A model generated the notes under the pieces. It saw nothing but the letters and a program-made list of their open reading frames with translations, was not told where the DNA came from and did no database searches. Below, piece after piece: positions 32,725 through 41,000 of a DNA stretch of 64,000 nt. Each line of letters begins with the position of its first letter. Within the stretch, counting starts at the first letter, position 1. The stretch spans positions 372,001 through 436,000 of the forward strand of contig NZ_BAAAYO010000014.1 in assembly GCF_039536325.1 (NCBI RefSeq), given 5' to 3'. The DNA is from Paenibacillus_AB hodogayensis (lineage in GTDB: Bacteria; Bacillota; Bacilli; Paenibacillales; NBRC-103111). The position numbers and the translations under genes were made by a program.

Positions 32725-33897
32725 TTATCGGGAAACCGACAAAGCTCCCGAATCTGCATGCTGCTCGACCAAAGGATTGGATGTTCTCGTTTCCCGTAGC
32801 ACCATGAGTCCGATTAATAAAGATGCGGCGCCCATAATCATGAGCAATGCCCCGAGCTCCAAGCTGTAGGCCGTCAGCGCCCCGTTCCGGAACGCCATTC
32901 CGCGAATCAATCGGTTCAGCCAGTTCATCGGCAGCGCCCATGCCGTTACTTGAAAAAAAGCCGGCAGCGCAAGCGGAGTCAATTGAATACCGGTAACAAG
33001 AAACGACGGGTACAAAAGGACACTCATCCGTGAGCTGACTTTGGACACATCCTTGGCTGAGTAACCGAGCAGCATCCCCAACAGAGACAAGGCAAAGGAG
33101 TACAGCAGCAAAGGAATAATAAACAGATAAGGCTCCGCCTCGAATCGCAAGCCCCCCACTTGCTTCAATAATCCATAGCTTAGGAGCAAGGAGACCGTAC
33201 TGAGCAAGGCATAGGGCACAACGCGAATCCACAGCTGGGCCGGCGATGTACCGTTCGCAAACAGCTTCCCTTCTTTTCGAAGTCGCGGCGCTACGGCCCC
33301 TGCAGCGCCGGTCGTTATCATCAATACGACGATGTTCACAAATCCGATCACCATCGAGCCGATAAAGCTTGTCGTCGGGTTATACAGCATTCGCTGGACG
33401 AGGGTTAAGGGAGATACAATGCCCCTTGCCGTTTCGGCATCCATCCCTTTTTGAGCGAGTCCGGTCATGGAAAGCGTCATATTTTCCGTCGTAACGATTT
33501 CCTGAATCGCGGTTCGAATACCGGTTAGCCCGGAGGGCATCGTGTTATCCATGAAAACCCCGATCGAAGAAGACTTCCCCTGTCCTTTACGCAGCTCCAG
33601 TTGGGCAGGAAGGATAACGACGGCTACAGCTTGTTCGTTAGCGAGCAATGTATCCGGATTCATGCGGCTGGGGAATACATTGGTTACCTTCATGTATTGG
33701 GATGCATTGATTTTCGCGATCAACTGCCATGAATAAGAACTATGATCCTCATCAATGACAATAACCGGAGACTTATTAATTTGATTTTTCGAAAACATCA
33801 ATCCGAAGAACAAAGCCGCAATTAACGGGGCGACAAAAATGGCGATCAGAAACTTACTGCCCGCTACGTACTTCCATTCCTCAGTCAGCGATTTCAT
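32725..33897 (-). CDS. ABC-2-type membrane permease (YhgE/YbhR-like)
   Basis: The 390-residue protein has one N-terminal membrane helix (about 15-35), an extracytoplasmic domain of about 140 residues (SPVIVIDEDHSSYSWQLIAKINASQYMKV onwards) and five to six C-terminal helices, with the ABC2_membrane_3 pattern NWLNRLIRGMAFRNG. It overlaps the upstream adaptor gene by 17 bp, so the two work together as an export pump. No ATPase gene is adjacent, which is unusual for a true ABC-2 exporter. The divergent TetR regulator probably represses it. The cargo is unknown. Confidence 0.85.
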   Translation of the reverse strand: MKSLTEEWKYVAGSKFLIAIFVAPLIAALFFGLMFSKNQINKSPVIVIDEDHSSYSWQLIAKINASQYMKVTNVFPSRMNPDTLLANEQAVAVVILPAQLELRKGQGKSSSIGVFMDNTMPSGLTGIRTAIQEIVTTENMTLSMTGLAQKGMDAETARGIVSPLTLVQRMLYNPTTSFIGSMVIGFVNIVVLMITTGAAGAVAPRLRKEGKLFANGTSPAQLWIRVVPYALLSTVSLLLSYGLLKQVGGLRFEAEPYLFIIPLLLYSFALSLLGMLLGYSAKDVSKVSSRMSVLLYPSFLVTGIQLTPLALPAFFQVTAWALPMNWLNRLIRGMAFRNGALTAYSLELGALLMIMGAASLLIGLMVLRETRTSNPLVEQHADSGALSVSR

Positions 33898-34513
33898 CGA
33901 AGTTCACCTCCGCCGTCATACCCGGAAGAAGATCAGCATTCGAAGGTACGGAAATTCTCACCATAAACATGCTCACGTCCGCCTGCCCTTTCTCTCTCGT
34001 CATGCGCAAGCTGGCAAACTGAGGGGCGGCTGCAATCGAAGCGACAACGCCATCAACCTCGATCGGACGGTTCAGATACGGGAAACGGACCTTAACGTTT
34101 GGATTCCGTTTAAGCTTCTCGATTTGTCCTTCCTGTACGTAAAGTTCCGTAAAGTAGTCGGTCTTTTGTACAACGGCGACGGGCATTCCGGGCATAAGCT
34201 GTTCACCGGGTTTTACAGCTATACGGTTAACCAGCCCGTCATCCGGCGATAATACTTCTTCTTCGCTTCCTTCCTTGGACCTCACTTTGAATAGAACATC
34301 CCCCTTTTTGACCGAATCGCCTATACCCGCATTTATCTGATCCAGAGTGCCCGGTTTTTTGTCATAAACGATCGTTTTCGACTCGGCATCCAGTATCCCT
34401 TGTTTTCGATTCTCGGCCTGGCTTACAGCATCTTTCCCTTTTGCCACCAGCAGCCAGCCTCCTGCGATCAGCACAAGCGCAATTGCCATATACAATACCC
34501 ATTTTTGCTTCAT
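33881..34513 (-). CDS. HlyD/membrane-fusion-type adaptor (short)
   Basis: The 210-residue protein has an N-terminal membrane anchor (about 7-24). A biotinyl-lipoyl-like domain (GIGDSVKKGDVLFKVRSKEG, then LVNRIAVKPGEQLMPGMPVAVV) and a beta-barrel region (ELYVQEGQIEKLKRNPNVKVRFP) end in DLLPGMTAEVNF. The coiled coil typical of HlyD is missing, which makes it short for the family; Gram-positive adaptors without outer-membrane partners can be like this. It is first in the operon with the ABC-2 permease. A purine-rich GGGAGAGGGAGAGA run precedes ATG 34513. Confidence 0.85.
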   Translation of the reverse strand: MKQKWVLYMAIALVLIAGGWLLVAKGKDAVSQAENRKQGILDAESKTIVYDKKPGTLDQINAGIGDSVKKGDVLFKVRSKEGSEEEVLSPDDGLVNRIAVKPGEQLMPGMPVAVVQKTDYFTELYVQEGQIEKLKRNPNVKVRFPYLNRPIEVDGVVASIAAAPQFASLRMTREKGQADVSMFMVRISVPSNADLLPGMTAEVNFDEIAD

Positions 34514-34638
34514 GGTATGTCTCTCCCTCTCCCTGAAAAATCCTCTTTATTTTAGAATTTCTTGCTGAGCATCATTGTTTTAACTGCGTTTTCGGCGGCC
34601 TCCATGATAGGTGGAACATTTTTGCACCTCCTGAATTC

Positions 34639-34678
34639 AAAATATGATGATCATAATATATTATAGTCATCATATTTT
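34639..34678. promoter_or_regulatory. TetR operator in the adaptor/TetR divergent region
   Basis: A perfect 12-bp inverted repeat (AAAATATGATGA/TCATCATATTTT) spans 40 bp and covers the minus-strand promoter of the adaptor operon (TTGACG, 18 bp, TATAAT). Its core TATGATGACTATAATAT recurs at about 34753-34769 over the -10 box of the tetR promoter. Confidence 0.7.
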
Positions 34679-34737
34679 AAAGGCGTCAATAGCTTCTTTC
34701 TTATTTGTCTTACAGGCAACGGTTTACTTAAAGAAAA

Positions 34738-34766
34738 TTGACACCCTTAATTATGATGACTATAAT
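34738..34766 (+). promoter_or_regulatory. Consensus promoter of the TetR gene
   Basis: TTGACA (34738-34743) and TATAAT (34761-34766) are exactly 17 bp apart, 37 bp upstream of ATG 34803. The -10 region overlaps the second copy of the ATGATGACTATAATAT element. Confidence 0.85.
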
Positions 34767-34802
34767 ATTTTAATATTGGCTTTGTCTAAAGGAGTGTTTC
34801 GG

Positions 34803-35375
34803 ATGCCCTATCCTGAAGGTCATAAGTTAAAAATTCGCGGGCGAATTATTGAAAGTGCAGCCAAAGCTTTTCGTACGAACGGAATCCGCGAGATTAGCGT
34901 GCCGGTTATCATGAAGGGGGCCGGTCTCACGCATGGGGGATTTTATTCGCACTTTGACAATAAGGAGCAGCTGGTCTCGGAAACTTGCCGGTATGCCATA
35001 AGCGATACAATAGCACTGTTACAGAAGGCAGCAGATCAGGCGGGGGAAGAATCGAAGATCGATGCTGTTATTAGCTTTTATTTAAGTCCGTATCATCGCG
35101 ATCGAACGGAGATCGGCTGCATCCTCCCTGCCCTTTCCGGTGAAATATCCCGGTCATCCGAAGAAGTAGGTCAAGTCTTCACCCAAGAGCTGCAACGAAT
35201 GATTGATTTCATCTGCGATCTGGCGAAAATCGATCATGCTACGGGCAATGCTGTCATTAGCCTCATGGTCGGCACGATTGTACTGGCACGGTCAGTAAGT
35301 GATCCCAAGCTGAGCGACCACCTTCTATCGGCAGGCAAACAGAGTGCTAAGGGGCTTATTGAGAATTCGACCTGA
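34803..35375 (+). CDS. TetR-family repressor
   Basis: A 190-residue protein with an N-terminal TetR helix-turn-helix (KLKIRGRIIESAAKAFRTNGIREISVPVIMKGAGLTHGGFYSHFDNKEQLV) and a C-terminal ligand domain of the AcrR/NemR-like group, including a cysteine in RTEIGCILPALSGE that may react with electrophiles. The start is ATG 34803 after GGAG; a longer frame from 34644 runs through the promoter and is rejected. It is divergent from the adaptor/ABC-2 operon and probably represses it and itself. Confidence 0.92.
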   Translation: MPYPEGHKLKIRGRIIESAAKAFRTNGIREISVPVIMKGAGLTHGGFYSHFDNKEQLVSETCRYAISDTIALLQKAADQAGEESKIDAVISFYLSPYHRDRTEIGCILPALSGEISRSSEEVGQVFTQELQRMIDFICDLAKIDHATGNAVISLMVGTIVLARSVSDPKLSDHLLSAGKQSAKGLIENST

Positions 35376-35546
35376 CCCACTTTTCCACATCCTGAGCCAA
35401 GAAATCGTAAATGCCAAATATGGCTCGGTTCGGATATAAATGGCCCTGGACATCAACGTCCAAGGCCTAGGTTTGTGCATGAAATCCTGCATTGGCAGGA
35501 TGATGAAACAGCCGATTGGGCTGGTAAAAAGCAAATTGGGCATTCG

Positions 35547-36662
35547 TTATTTGCTTGCTGCTTTTCTTTCGCCAAGCAACGAGTTCAACCGCTCCAACAG
35601 ATCTCCGCCGCCCGTTAAGGAGATGGATCCGATTTTCTCGCATATTTTCTCGAGGAATTCCAGCTCTTTCAGACGGAACAACGTTTGATTCTCGTCCATC
35701 AGCTTTGCGGTGTTAAGCAGGCTTCGGGTCGAGGCCGTTTCTTCACGACGAGTAATTAGATTCGCCTGTGCTCTTTTCTCCGCAAGCAAGACGGTGTTTA
35801 AGATATCTCTCATTTCCCCCGGCAACACGACATCCTTAACCCCCGCACTCAGAAAATGCACCCCGAACCCTTCCTCCTTCTCACGCAAACGGGAGAGTAC
35901 GAACGTCGCCACATCCTCTTTCCTTTTCAATAGATCGTCCAATTTAAGAGCTCCGACATATTCCCGAAGCGCAAGCTGAAGCTGGATATGGATTTGCTCG
36001 TCAAACGATTTCATTTCCAAAGCGCGTAATGGCGTTACGATCTTGTATTGACAAACGAAGTTCAAGCGCAGCGTCACTTTGTCTTCGGTCATGATTTCTT
36101 GGCCGATAAGATCCATTTGTTGTTGTCTCAAATCAATCGTCTTTACCGTAGTCGAGACTGGGCCTTTCCAGAAAAAGTACTTGCCGGGAGAAAGCTCTCG
36201 TTGCAAAACGTGATCGTAAAACAAAACGCCGGATTCGTAACTCGCGATTTCGTAGGACTGCACAGTGGCTGTAAGCTTCGGTATAATCGAACGGTTTACC
36301 TCGATAGGCAATTCAGGTTGTCTGATATCTATATGCAAAATAGTATGTTCTTTAAGTATGTTCCAGAAGGCGTAGACACCAGGCTTCAGTAATTGAACGA
36401 ATTGTTCATCCTCATAGTGCAGAACGTACTCGTGATCTTGTACGCGTACGATCTGGAGTTCACTCAGGAGATCTTCATCATGAAGGAACAACTTTAAATC
36501 TTTTCCATCCACATGAAACGGTTTAGCGATATTCAACACCACAACGGTGGATTTTGACCACAATACATAGTGATAGGTCCCCGGCATCAGCTTTTTCACA
36601 TAACTTCCTTTATGAAATAGCAAACCACGCTGGTCGGCTTGAATCGTTACTTTTTTTAACAC
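35547..36662 (-). CDS. Slipin/band-7 (SPFH) family protein
   Basis: A protein of 371 residues with the SPFH core (about 160-310): EIMTEDKVTLRLNFVCQYKIVTPLRALE, EQIHIQLQLALREYVGALKLDDLL and FGVHFLSAGVKDVVLPGEMRDILNTVLLAEKRAQANLITRREETASTRSLLNTAKL. The N-terminal 120 residues contain beta-rich repeats (KLMPGTYHYVLWSK, LLKPGVYAFWNILKE, ELSPGKYFFWKGP). The start is GTG 36662 because AAGGGGG lies nine bases upstream; the frame is open to 36761 but without a site. No membrane hairpin is obvious, so it may be a cytoplasmic slipin variant. Function unknown; the family forms membrane-linked oligomers. Confidence 0.85.
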   Translation of the reverse strand: MLKKVTIQADQRGLLFHKGSYVKKLMPGTYHYVLWSKSTVVVLNIAKPFHVDGKDLKLFLHDEDLLSELQIVRVQDHEYVLHYEDEQFVQLLKPGVYAFWNILKEHTILHIDIRQPELPIEVNRSIIPKLTATVQSYEIASYESGVLFYDHVLQRELSPGKYFFWKGPVSTTVKTIDLRQQQMDLIGQEIMTEDKVTLRLNFVCQYKIVTPLRALEMKSFDEQIHIQLQLALREYVGALKLDDLLKRKEDVATFVLSRLREKEEGFGVHFLSAGVKDVVLPGEMRDILNTVLLAEKRAQANLITRREETASTRSLLNTAKLMDENQTLFRLKELEFLEKICEKIGSISLTGGGDLLERLNSLLGERKAASK

Positions 36663-37439
36663 CGTAGTTAACCCCCTTAATGATTCTGCCATTGGATTTA
36701 GAATCCCACTGCGGTTCGGGCGGAATCGCGTTTTAGATAAGCGTTCTGCCGATGCTTTCAAGGAGATCTGATTCAGAAGGGTGACCCTGCTTCAGCCCCC
36801 TCTTCCTCTTCCATCCTAGAAAGCATCCCGGCGTTTCGCTCCATCGGTATCCACGGATTACAAAGCCAACCTGCAGTGCGCTTGCACTAGCCGCTAGGGA
36901 TTCTATCCTTTGGTTTTGGTTTAAGTTTTTTTGCTCGATTGGAAGTCGAGTATTCTACCATAATCGCTCCCTAGGCGATTGGGGAATCGATCCCCCATAG
37001 GTGATTCTTACCGAACCGATCGTACAGGATACCGTAACCTATTATGCACGGCACTGCGGGATAAACGAATATCCTCGCCTCGTTACGACCGCTCGAATAA
37101 GAAACAATGTTTGCAGGTTCTATAATCGCTCATTTCAATCGGAACGAACATGGCGAAAGTATTACGACTTGTCTTATTTCCTTTCATGATGGATCGACTG
37201 AGTTGTTTGAATCTTTGGAGACACCTCGCCGTCACGGTAACGTTCGATATATCGTTAGCTACACTGGACGTGTAAGCCGTTGTCGCGGTTCCGAATGCAG
37301 GACTTAGCACATCGAACCGGCAGGGCAAGCCAATACAGTCCAATGGCCGTAACCACGGTCAGAACGAAAAAAAGAACTGCCGCAGGGACAGTCCAAAGTT
37401 AAGTTTTTTCCACATCGCCTAAATGGAAAACACGAAAGA
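36663..37439. other. Gene-free 777-bp interval with tandem hairpins and a tRNA-Gly-like arm
   Basis: No convincing gene is seen. On the minus strand, positions 36988-36934 hold hairpins GGGGATCGATTCCCC and AATCGC-N7-GCGATT, then a D-arm-like ATGGTAGAAT and an anticodon-arm-like CTCGA-CTTCCAA-TCGAG (anticodon TCC). The unit AATCRCCTA...CGATT occurs twice in tandem (about 37005-36963). No complete tRNA cloverleaf in normal order can be drawn. The rest has no strong feature. Confidence 0.35.
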
Positions 37440-38000
37440 CTATTGCTCACCCTCAGTCTCAGGTTTTGTGGGAGCTGCTGCCTCATCCTTTGCTGTGCCA
37501 TCCTCGACAGTAGCAAAGGGATCGACCAACAGCGCAACAATAAGCTGCACACCATCTCTCATTCCCTGCAAATACAGGCGTTCATTCTCCAATGCACGTT
37601 TGAGATGATGCTTGTCCTCCCATTCGATAAATTCCGGCCATTGCGTATTATCTCCGCCGGAAAACATCGCTTCGAAAGCCGCTCCCTCCTCGGCGCGATA
37701 TTTTCGCAGATCGGGATGACGCTCGATTCGAGTTGAAATGTAGTCCAGCCGCTGCTGTATCGCACTCTGGAACCATGATGGAAACTCCATAATTTCTCCT
37801 CCTCGCAAGCAAACCCTAACCAAGCTTTTGCCCGTGTCCGCCCTTTCCTGAAGGAATCGGACAATTAATTCGTCTACCTTCCGACTTTGAGCCTGAACGA
37901 CCTCATTTTGGCCGAGCGGAATTCCCTGCTCAAGAGATTTCTGGCCAAGCTCGTCTAGCCTCCGCTTTTCTTCCTCTAATTTGTAAAGCAGTTCCTTCAC
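37440..38000 (-). CDS. Spo0E-like domain protein with C-terminal extension
   Basis: The first 50 residues resemble Spo0E-type aspartyl-phosphate phosphatases: two helices (LEEEKRRLDELGQKSLEQG, then QNEVVQAQSRKVDELIVRF) with an SxxVDELI variant of the SQELD motif. Spo0E proteins remove phosphate from Spo0A~P and restrain sporulation. This one is 186 residues, far longer than the usual 50-90, with an added region rich in charged helices and a C-terminal acidic/proline tail (EDGTAKDEAAAPTKPETEGEQ). The start is GTG 38000 after GGGGG. It is divergent from an XRE regulator. The Spo0E function is plausible, not proven. Confidence 0.65.
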   Translation of the reverse strand: MKELLYKLEEEKRRLDELGQKSLEQGIPLGQNEVVQAQSRKVDELIVRFLQERADTGKSLVRVCLRGGEIMEFPSWFQSAIQQRLDYISTRIERHPDLRKYRAEEGAAFEAMFSGGDNTQWPEFIEWEDKHHLKRALENERLYLQGMRDGVQLIVALLVDPFATVEDGTAKDEAAAPTKPETEGEQ

Positions 38001-38095
38001 AGGTCAGCCCCCATCTCCTTGTTTGAGTGGCGTCTCTGCCTGTACCTGATGCTTACACAAGCCCTCAATTTTACTGCGAGAATCGGTTTATTTTA

Positions 38096-38120
38096 TTTTA
38101 ATGCGAATTACGCATTAAAA
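38096..38120. promoter_or_regulatory. Perfect inverted repeat between the Spo0E-like and XRE genes
   Basis: TTTTAATGCG-AATTA-CGCATTAAAA has 10-bp perfect arms. It lies in the divergent promoter region, 48 bp before the XRE start, and is a likely operator for that regulator. Confidence 0.65.
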
Positions 38121-38168
38121 CAAGGCTATTCTTACGTACAATTTGGTTGAAATGTGAGGTGATCGCGG

Positions 38169-38417
38169 ATGAAACACCGGAAAGAGCCGCCGGGCGACAA
38201 AAATATCATTGGCACACGAGTTGTTGCACTCCGAAAGACCAAACGAATGAAGCAAAAAGAATTTCTCGCCAGACTGCAGACGTTCGGTCTGGACATCAGT
38301 TCGACCAGCCTGTCACGGTTGGAGGGGCAGTATCGCCTTGTTCAGGATTATGAAGTCATCGCCATTGCCAGGGCGCTGGACGTTTCCGTTGGTGAATTGT
38401 TGGGTGAGGATACGTAA
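38169..38417 (+). CDS. XRE-family helix-turn-helix regulator
   Basis: An 82-residue protein that is little more than one Cro/CI-type helix-turn-helix (GTRVVALRKTKRMKQKEFLARLQTFGLDISSTSLSRLEGQYRLVQDYEVIAIARALDVSVGELLG). The long loop before the recognition helix is seen in some Firmicute XRE proteins. A GAGGTGATC site precedes ATG 38169. It is divergent from the Spo0E-like gene with a perfect palindrome between them. The pair may form a small sporulation-timing or mobile-element control unit. Confidence 0.88.
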   Translation: MKHRKEPPGDKNIIGTRVVALRKTKRMKQKEFLARLQTFGLDISSTSLSRLEGQYRLVQDYEVIAIARALDVSVGELLGEDT

Positions 38418-38589
38418 GAATTAGAATAGCCCTGAGAGAGCTTCGTTCATCTTACGGTATAATTGACATATGAGCCTGAACGGTTATTCTCCAAAGGATG
38501 AAATTCTAGATTCTCATACCGAAGATAACCTGCAGTACGTGGATGAAGTTGCTCTCGTACGAGCCAATCAAGATCCCACTGAGGGTAAA

Positions 38590-38877
38590 ATGCACATAGA
38601 ATATATCAACAATCTACTGCAAACATCCATGACGATCCATTATAAAAGACGCTTTCTGACAATCGAGCATTTAGTCATCGATACCGGGGCAGCACATTCC
38701 CTAATCTCTTCCGACATCGTTGCTCAAATTGGGATTCACTTTGAAGATGGCGATACGCTTGTACGCTCCTTTGGAATCGGAGGAGACGAGTACTCCCGAT
38801 CGGACTGCTACTCAGAATTTAAGCTGACTCCATGTTTTTTCAACCATTCAGCAAATAACTCTTCCTCCTCGAACTGA
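38590..38877 (+). pseudogene. Truncated retropepsin-like aspartic protease
   Basis: The frame contains the catalytic motif of clan AA proteases (HLVIDTGAAHSLISSDIVAQIGI), a Gly-rich flap-like part (SFGIGGDEY) and then CYSEFKL. After that the sequence changes to the reverse of the hydrolase gene's 3' end (LTPCFFNHSANNSSSSN). The usual second half, with a hydrophobic-Gly motif near the C-terminus, is missing. The natural start is probably ATG 38590 after GAGGG, although the frame opens at 38470. The hydrolase gene or its flank has probably replaced the end of the protease gene. Confidence 0.6.
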
Positions 38878-39854
38878 GGATAATGAGCGGATTTTTCGAA
38901 AATAACAAATTCCTTTTTCGGCGCTTCCAGTACTTCAAAGTATTCTTTTGCCGCGTTTACAGACGTCATATAATCATATTGTCCCATTACAAAATAAACG
39001 GGTATATCTACTTTACCGACGATGCTTGTAATATTATTTTTCGACTCTTCCTCCAACAAAATTTCTTGCGGTAATGAAACTCCTTTTAAATAGCGAATGA
39101 CATCGAGCAAATTATACTCCGGATTAAAGAGAAACCCTGTGTAGTAATCTCTATTATCATCAATTAATCTAGCTGCTCCGCCATATTTTCGAACCATATC
39201 TCGTGGAGTAAGCTGCTCCCCTTTTTCTATTGGACCTCGGAGCTGTTCTAATCGTTCTGCATCCTTTACATGACCGGCTAATTTTGCTTGTTCAATAGAA
39301 TAATTTAAGCTATCCAATTCGCTTTTCCCATGATCGGCAACCTGCCCGATTCCAACATAAGCAACAAATTTTTCAGGTGCTTTTGCGACAGCTTTCATCC
39401 CAATATATGTGCCAAAAGAATGGCCGATCAGCAGCACTTTTTCTTGTCCAAATTCCTTTTCAACATAATCTGTTAATGCCAACAAATCATCTACGAGCAA
39501 GTCTGCTGATAGTTTAGAGTAATCCTCAAAAAAGTGATACGACTTCCCGCTTCCGCGTTGATCATAGTGTACGATTGTAAAGTTTTTTTCAAGTAAATCT
39601 TGATATTTCCGCACATAAGGAATTTCAGAACAGCCAGGACCGCCGTGCACAAAGATTACTATCGGATTGCGTCGGTCCACTCCCCTAATCATGACTTCAT
39701 GATCAGTGCCATTAATCTCGATCTGTTTTAACAAACTTATGCTATTATCTCCTTCAATTCGAGGTGTCCATGTTGGAAAAACCAATCCGATTGCAAGAAG
39801 CAAAACAATAATAAAAATACTTATTTTTGCTATCTTTATGTATTTTCTTTTCAA
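38808..39854 (-). CDS. Membrane-anchored alpha/beta hydrolase (proline iminopeptidase-like)
   Basis: A 348-residue protein with an N-terminal membrane helix (about 8-27) and an S33-type alpha/beta hydrolase domain: oxyanion loop FVHGGPG, YDQRGSGKSYHF, nucleophile elbow GHSFGTYIG, catalytic Asp in MGQYDYMTS and His in EKSAHYPQ. It probably hydrolyses small peptides or esters at the outer face of the membrane. Its codon use is AT-rich compared with the left side of the window, and its 3' end overlaps a truncated protease frame, so it looks acquired. The last seven residues (GVSLNSE) come from the junction region. Confidence 0.88.
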   Translation of the reverse strand: MKRKYIKIAKISIFIIVLLLAIGLVFPTWTPRIEGDNSISLLKQIEINGTDHEVMIRGVDRRNPIVIFVHGGPGCSEIPYVRKYQDLLEKNFTIVHYDQRGSGKSYHFFEDYSKLSADLLVDDLLALTDYVEKEFGQEKVLLIGHSFGTYIGMKAVAKAPEKFVAYVGIGQVADHGKSELDSLNYSIEQAKLAGHVKDAERLEQLRGPIEKGEQLTPRDMVRKYGGAARLIDDNRDYYTGFLFNPEYNLLDVIRYLKGVSLPQEILLEEESKNNITSIVGKVDIPVYFVMGQYDYMTSVNAAKEYFEVLEAPKKEFVIFEKSAHYPQFEEEELFAEWLKKHGVSLNSE

Positions 39855-40169
39855 TTGACGGCTCCTTAATTGGTATTCAATAGAATGATTTTAATCTAAA
39901 AATAACTGCAGCAACAATGGATCATCTGTCATACTTGTAGTGGATTCGACATTTCCCCCAAAAAACCTTTGTACATGAAATTCATACCAAAACGTCCGGT
40001 AAGCTGTTCCAATTTATTCTGTGCACAAAAAAGAAAAGCGACTTTACAGTTAACAATCCTGTTTTATTAAGAGTCTGGAAATCACATTTCGCCCCCCTAT
40101 GACTCTGAAAATAAAGAACCCACAGCATCATTGAGCTGTGGGTCTAGTTCGTGCATTCTGTCACAAAAC
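39855..40169. other. 315-bp gap between the hydrolase and Fic genes
   Basis: The stretch probably holds the promoter of the hydrolase gene and the terminator of the Fic gene. I see no gene in it and no trace of the missing protease C-terminus. Confidence 0.5.
40118..40143 (-). terminator. Terminator of the Fic gene
   Basis: A 9-bp perfect stem (ACCCACAGC/GCTGTGGGT) with an 8-nt loop is followed on the minus strand by TCTTTATTTT, 27 bp after the Fic stop codon. Confidence 0.85.
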
Positions 40170-40910
40170 TCATTTAACCACCGAGATGTATCTCTGCAAA
40201 CTGTCCTCTACACATTCTGCAATCAAGTTAATGAATGGATTCAAATTATCTTTTACACTGGCCTCTTCAAGTGTCTCGTAGTACTTTAAACGAATTCCGT
40301 TCTCAGCCTTGACAATTGCGGGCGGGAATCCGAACCCCATTAAAACTAAATTCATTAATAACCGAGCCGTTCGTCCGTTTCCATCCGTAAACGGGTGAAT
40401 ATAAACAAATTGGAAATGTAGCTGCGCAGCTAGTTCAACCGGATGCAGTATATTCTTTGTTTGTTGATACCATTGGATCAATTTCTCCATCTTCTCTGGG
40501 ACCACAGCAAAGTTTGGTGGAGTATGCTGAGAGCCTGAAATTCCCACATTCATCATTCGATAACGGCCTGTATTCTCGTCGTCAATATTTCTAAGTACGA
40601 GTTGGTGAATCGACTTCACTACGTATTCAGATAACTCTATGTTTCTATGAACGATATCCTTAACGTAATGAATTGCCTCTGCATGGTTGATAACCTCAAA
40701 ATGTTCCCGCAGCTTTTTGCCGCCTATTGCTAATCCATCTTCTAAGACTAATTTGGTTTCCAGTAGGGTCAGTGTGTTGCCTTCAATCGCATTTGAATGA
40801 TATGTCCATTCTACGCGATAAATGTCTTCCAAATTTCGCACAGCAGCGGCCGGCAGAGGTCGAAGTGAATCCAGCTCTATCTTCAGTTTATCGATTTTCT
40901 CGAAATTCAC
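40170..40910 (-). CDS. Fic-domain AMPylase, class II (self-inhibited)
   Basis: A 246-residue protein with the full Fic active-site motif HPFTDGNGRTAR and an N-terminal inhibitory helix motif SNAIEGN ([ST]xxxE[GN]), which places it in class II. Fic proteins transfer AMP or similar groups onto hydroxyls of target proteins. The start is taken as GTG 40910, ten bases after GGAG; an in-frame ATG at 40946 lacks a site. It stands alone, with no separate antitoxin, consistent with inhibition in cis. It lies in a stretch with a MazEF pair, which suggests an accessory region. Confidence 0.92.
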   Translation of the reverse strand: MNFEKIDKLKIELDSLRPLPAAAVRNLEDIYRVEWTYHSNAIEGNTLTLLETKLVLEDGLAIGGKKLREHFEVINHAEAIHYVKDIVHRNIELSEYVVKSIHQLVLRNIDDENTGRYRMMNVGISGSQHTPPNFAVVPEKMEKLIQWYQQTKNILHPVELAAQLHFQFVYIHPFTDGNGRTARLLMNLVLMGFGFPPAIVKAENGIRLKYYETLEEASVKDNLNPFINLIAECVEDSLQRYISVVK

Positions 40911-41000
40911 GACCCACCCTCTCCTAGCCTTGTATATCATTACCATTATATCTCAATGGATTATATTTAAGACGGTTCTATTCCAATCAAAAATCTGCCG

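Noticed and set aside
34644..34802. N-terminal extension of the TetR protein
   Set aside because: The extra codons run through a consensus promoter and operators. ATG 34803 matches the family start and has a GGAG site.
36934..37010. Functional tRNA-Gly(TCC)
   Set aside because: D-arm-like and anticodon-arm-like pieces are present, but no normal acceptor stem or T-arm follows them, so a standard tRNA cannot be called.
37107..37307. Plus-strand open frame of 66 codons in the gene-free interval
   Set aside because: It has no good ribosome site and no recognisable domain, and the composition looks non-coding.
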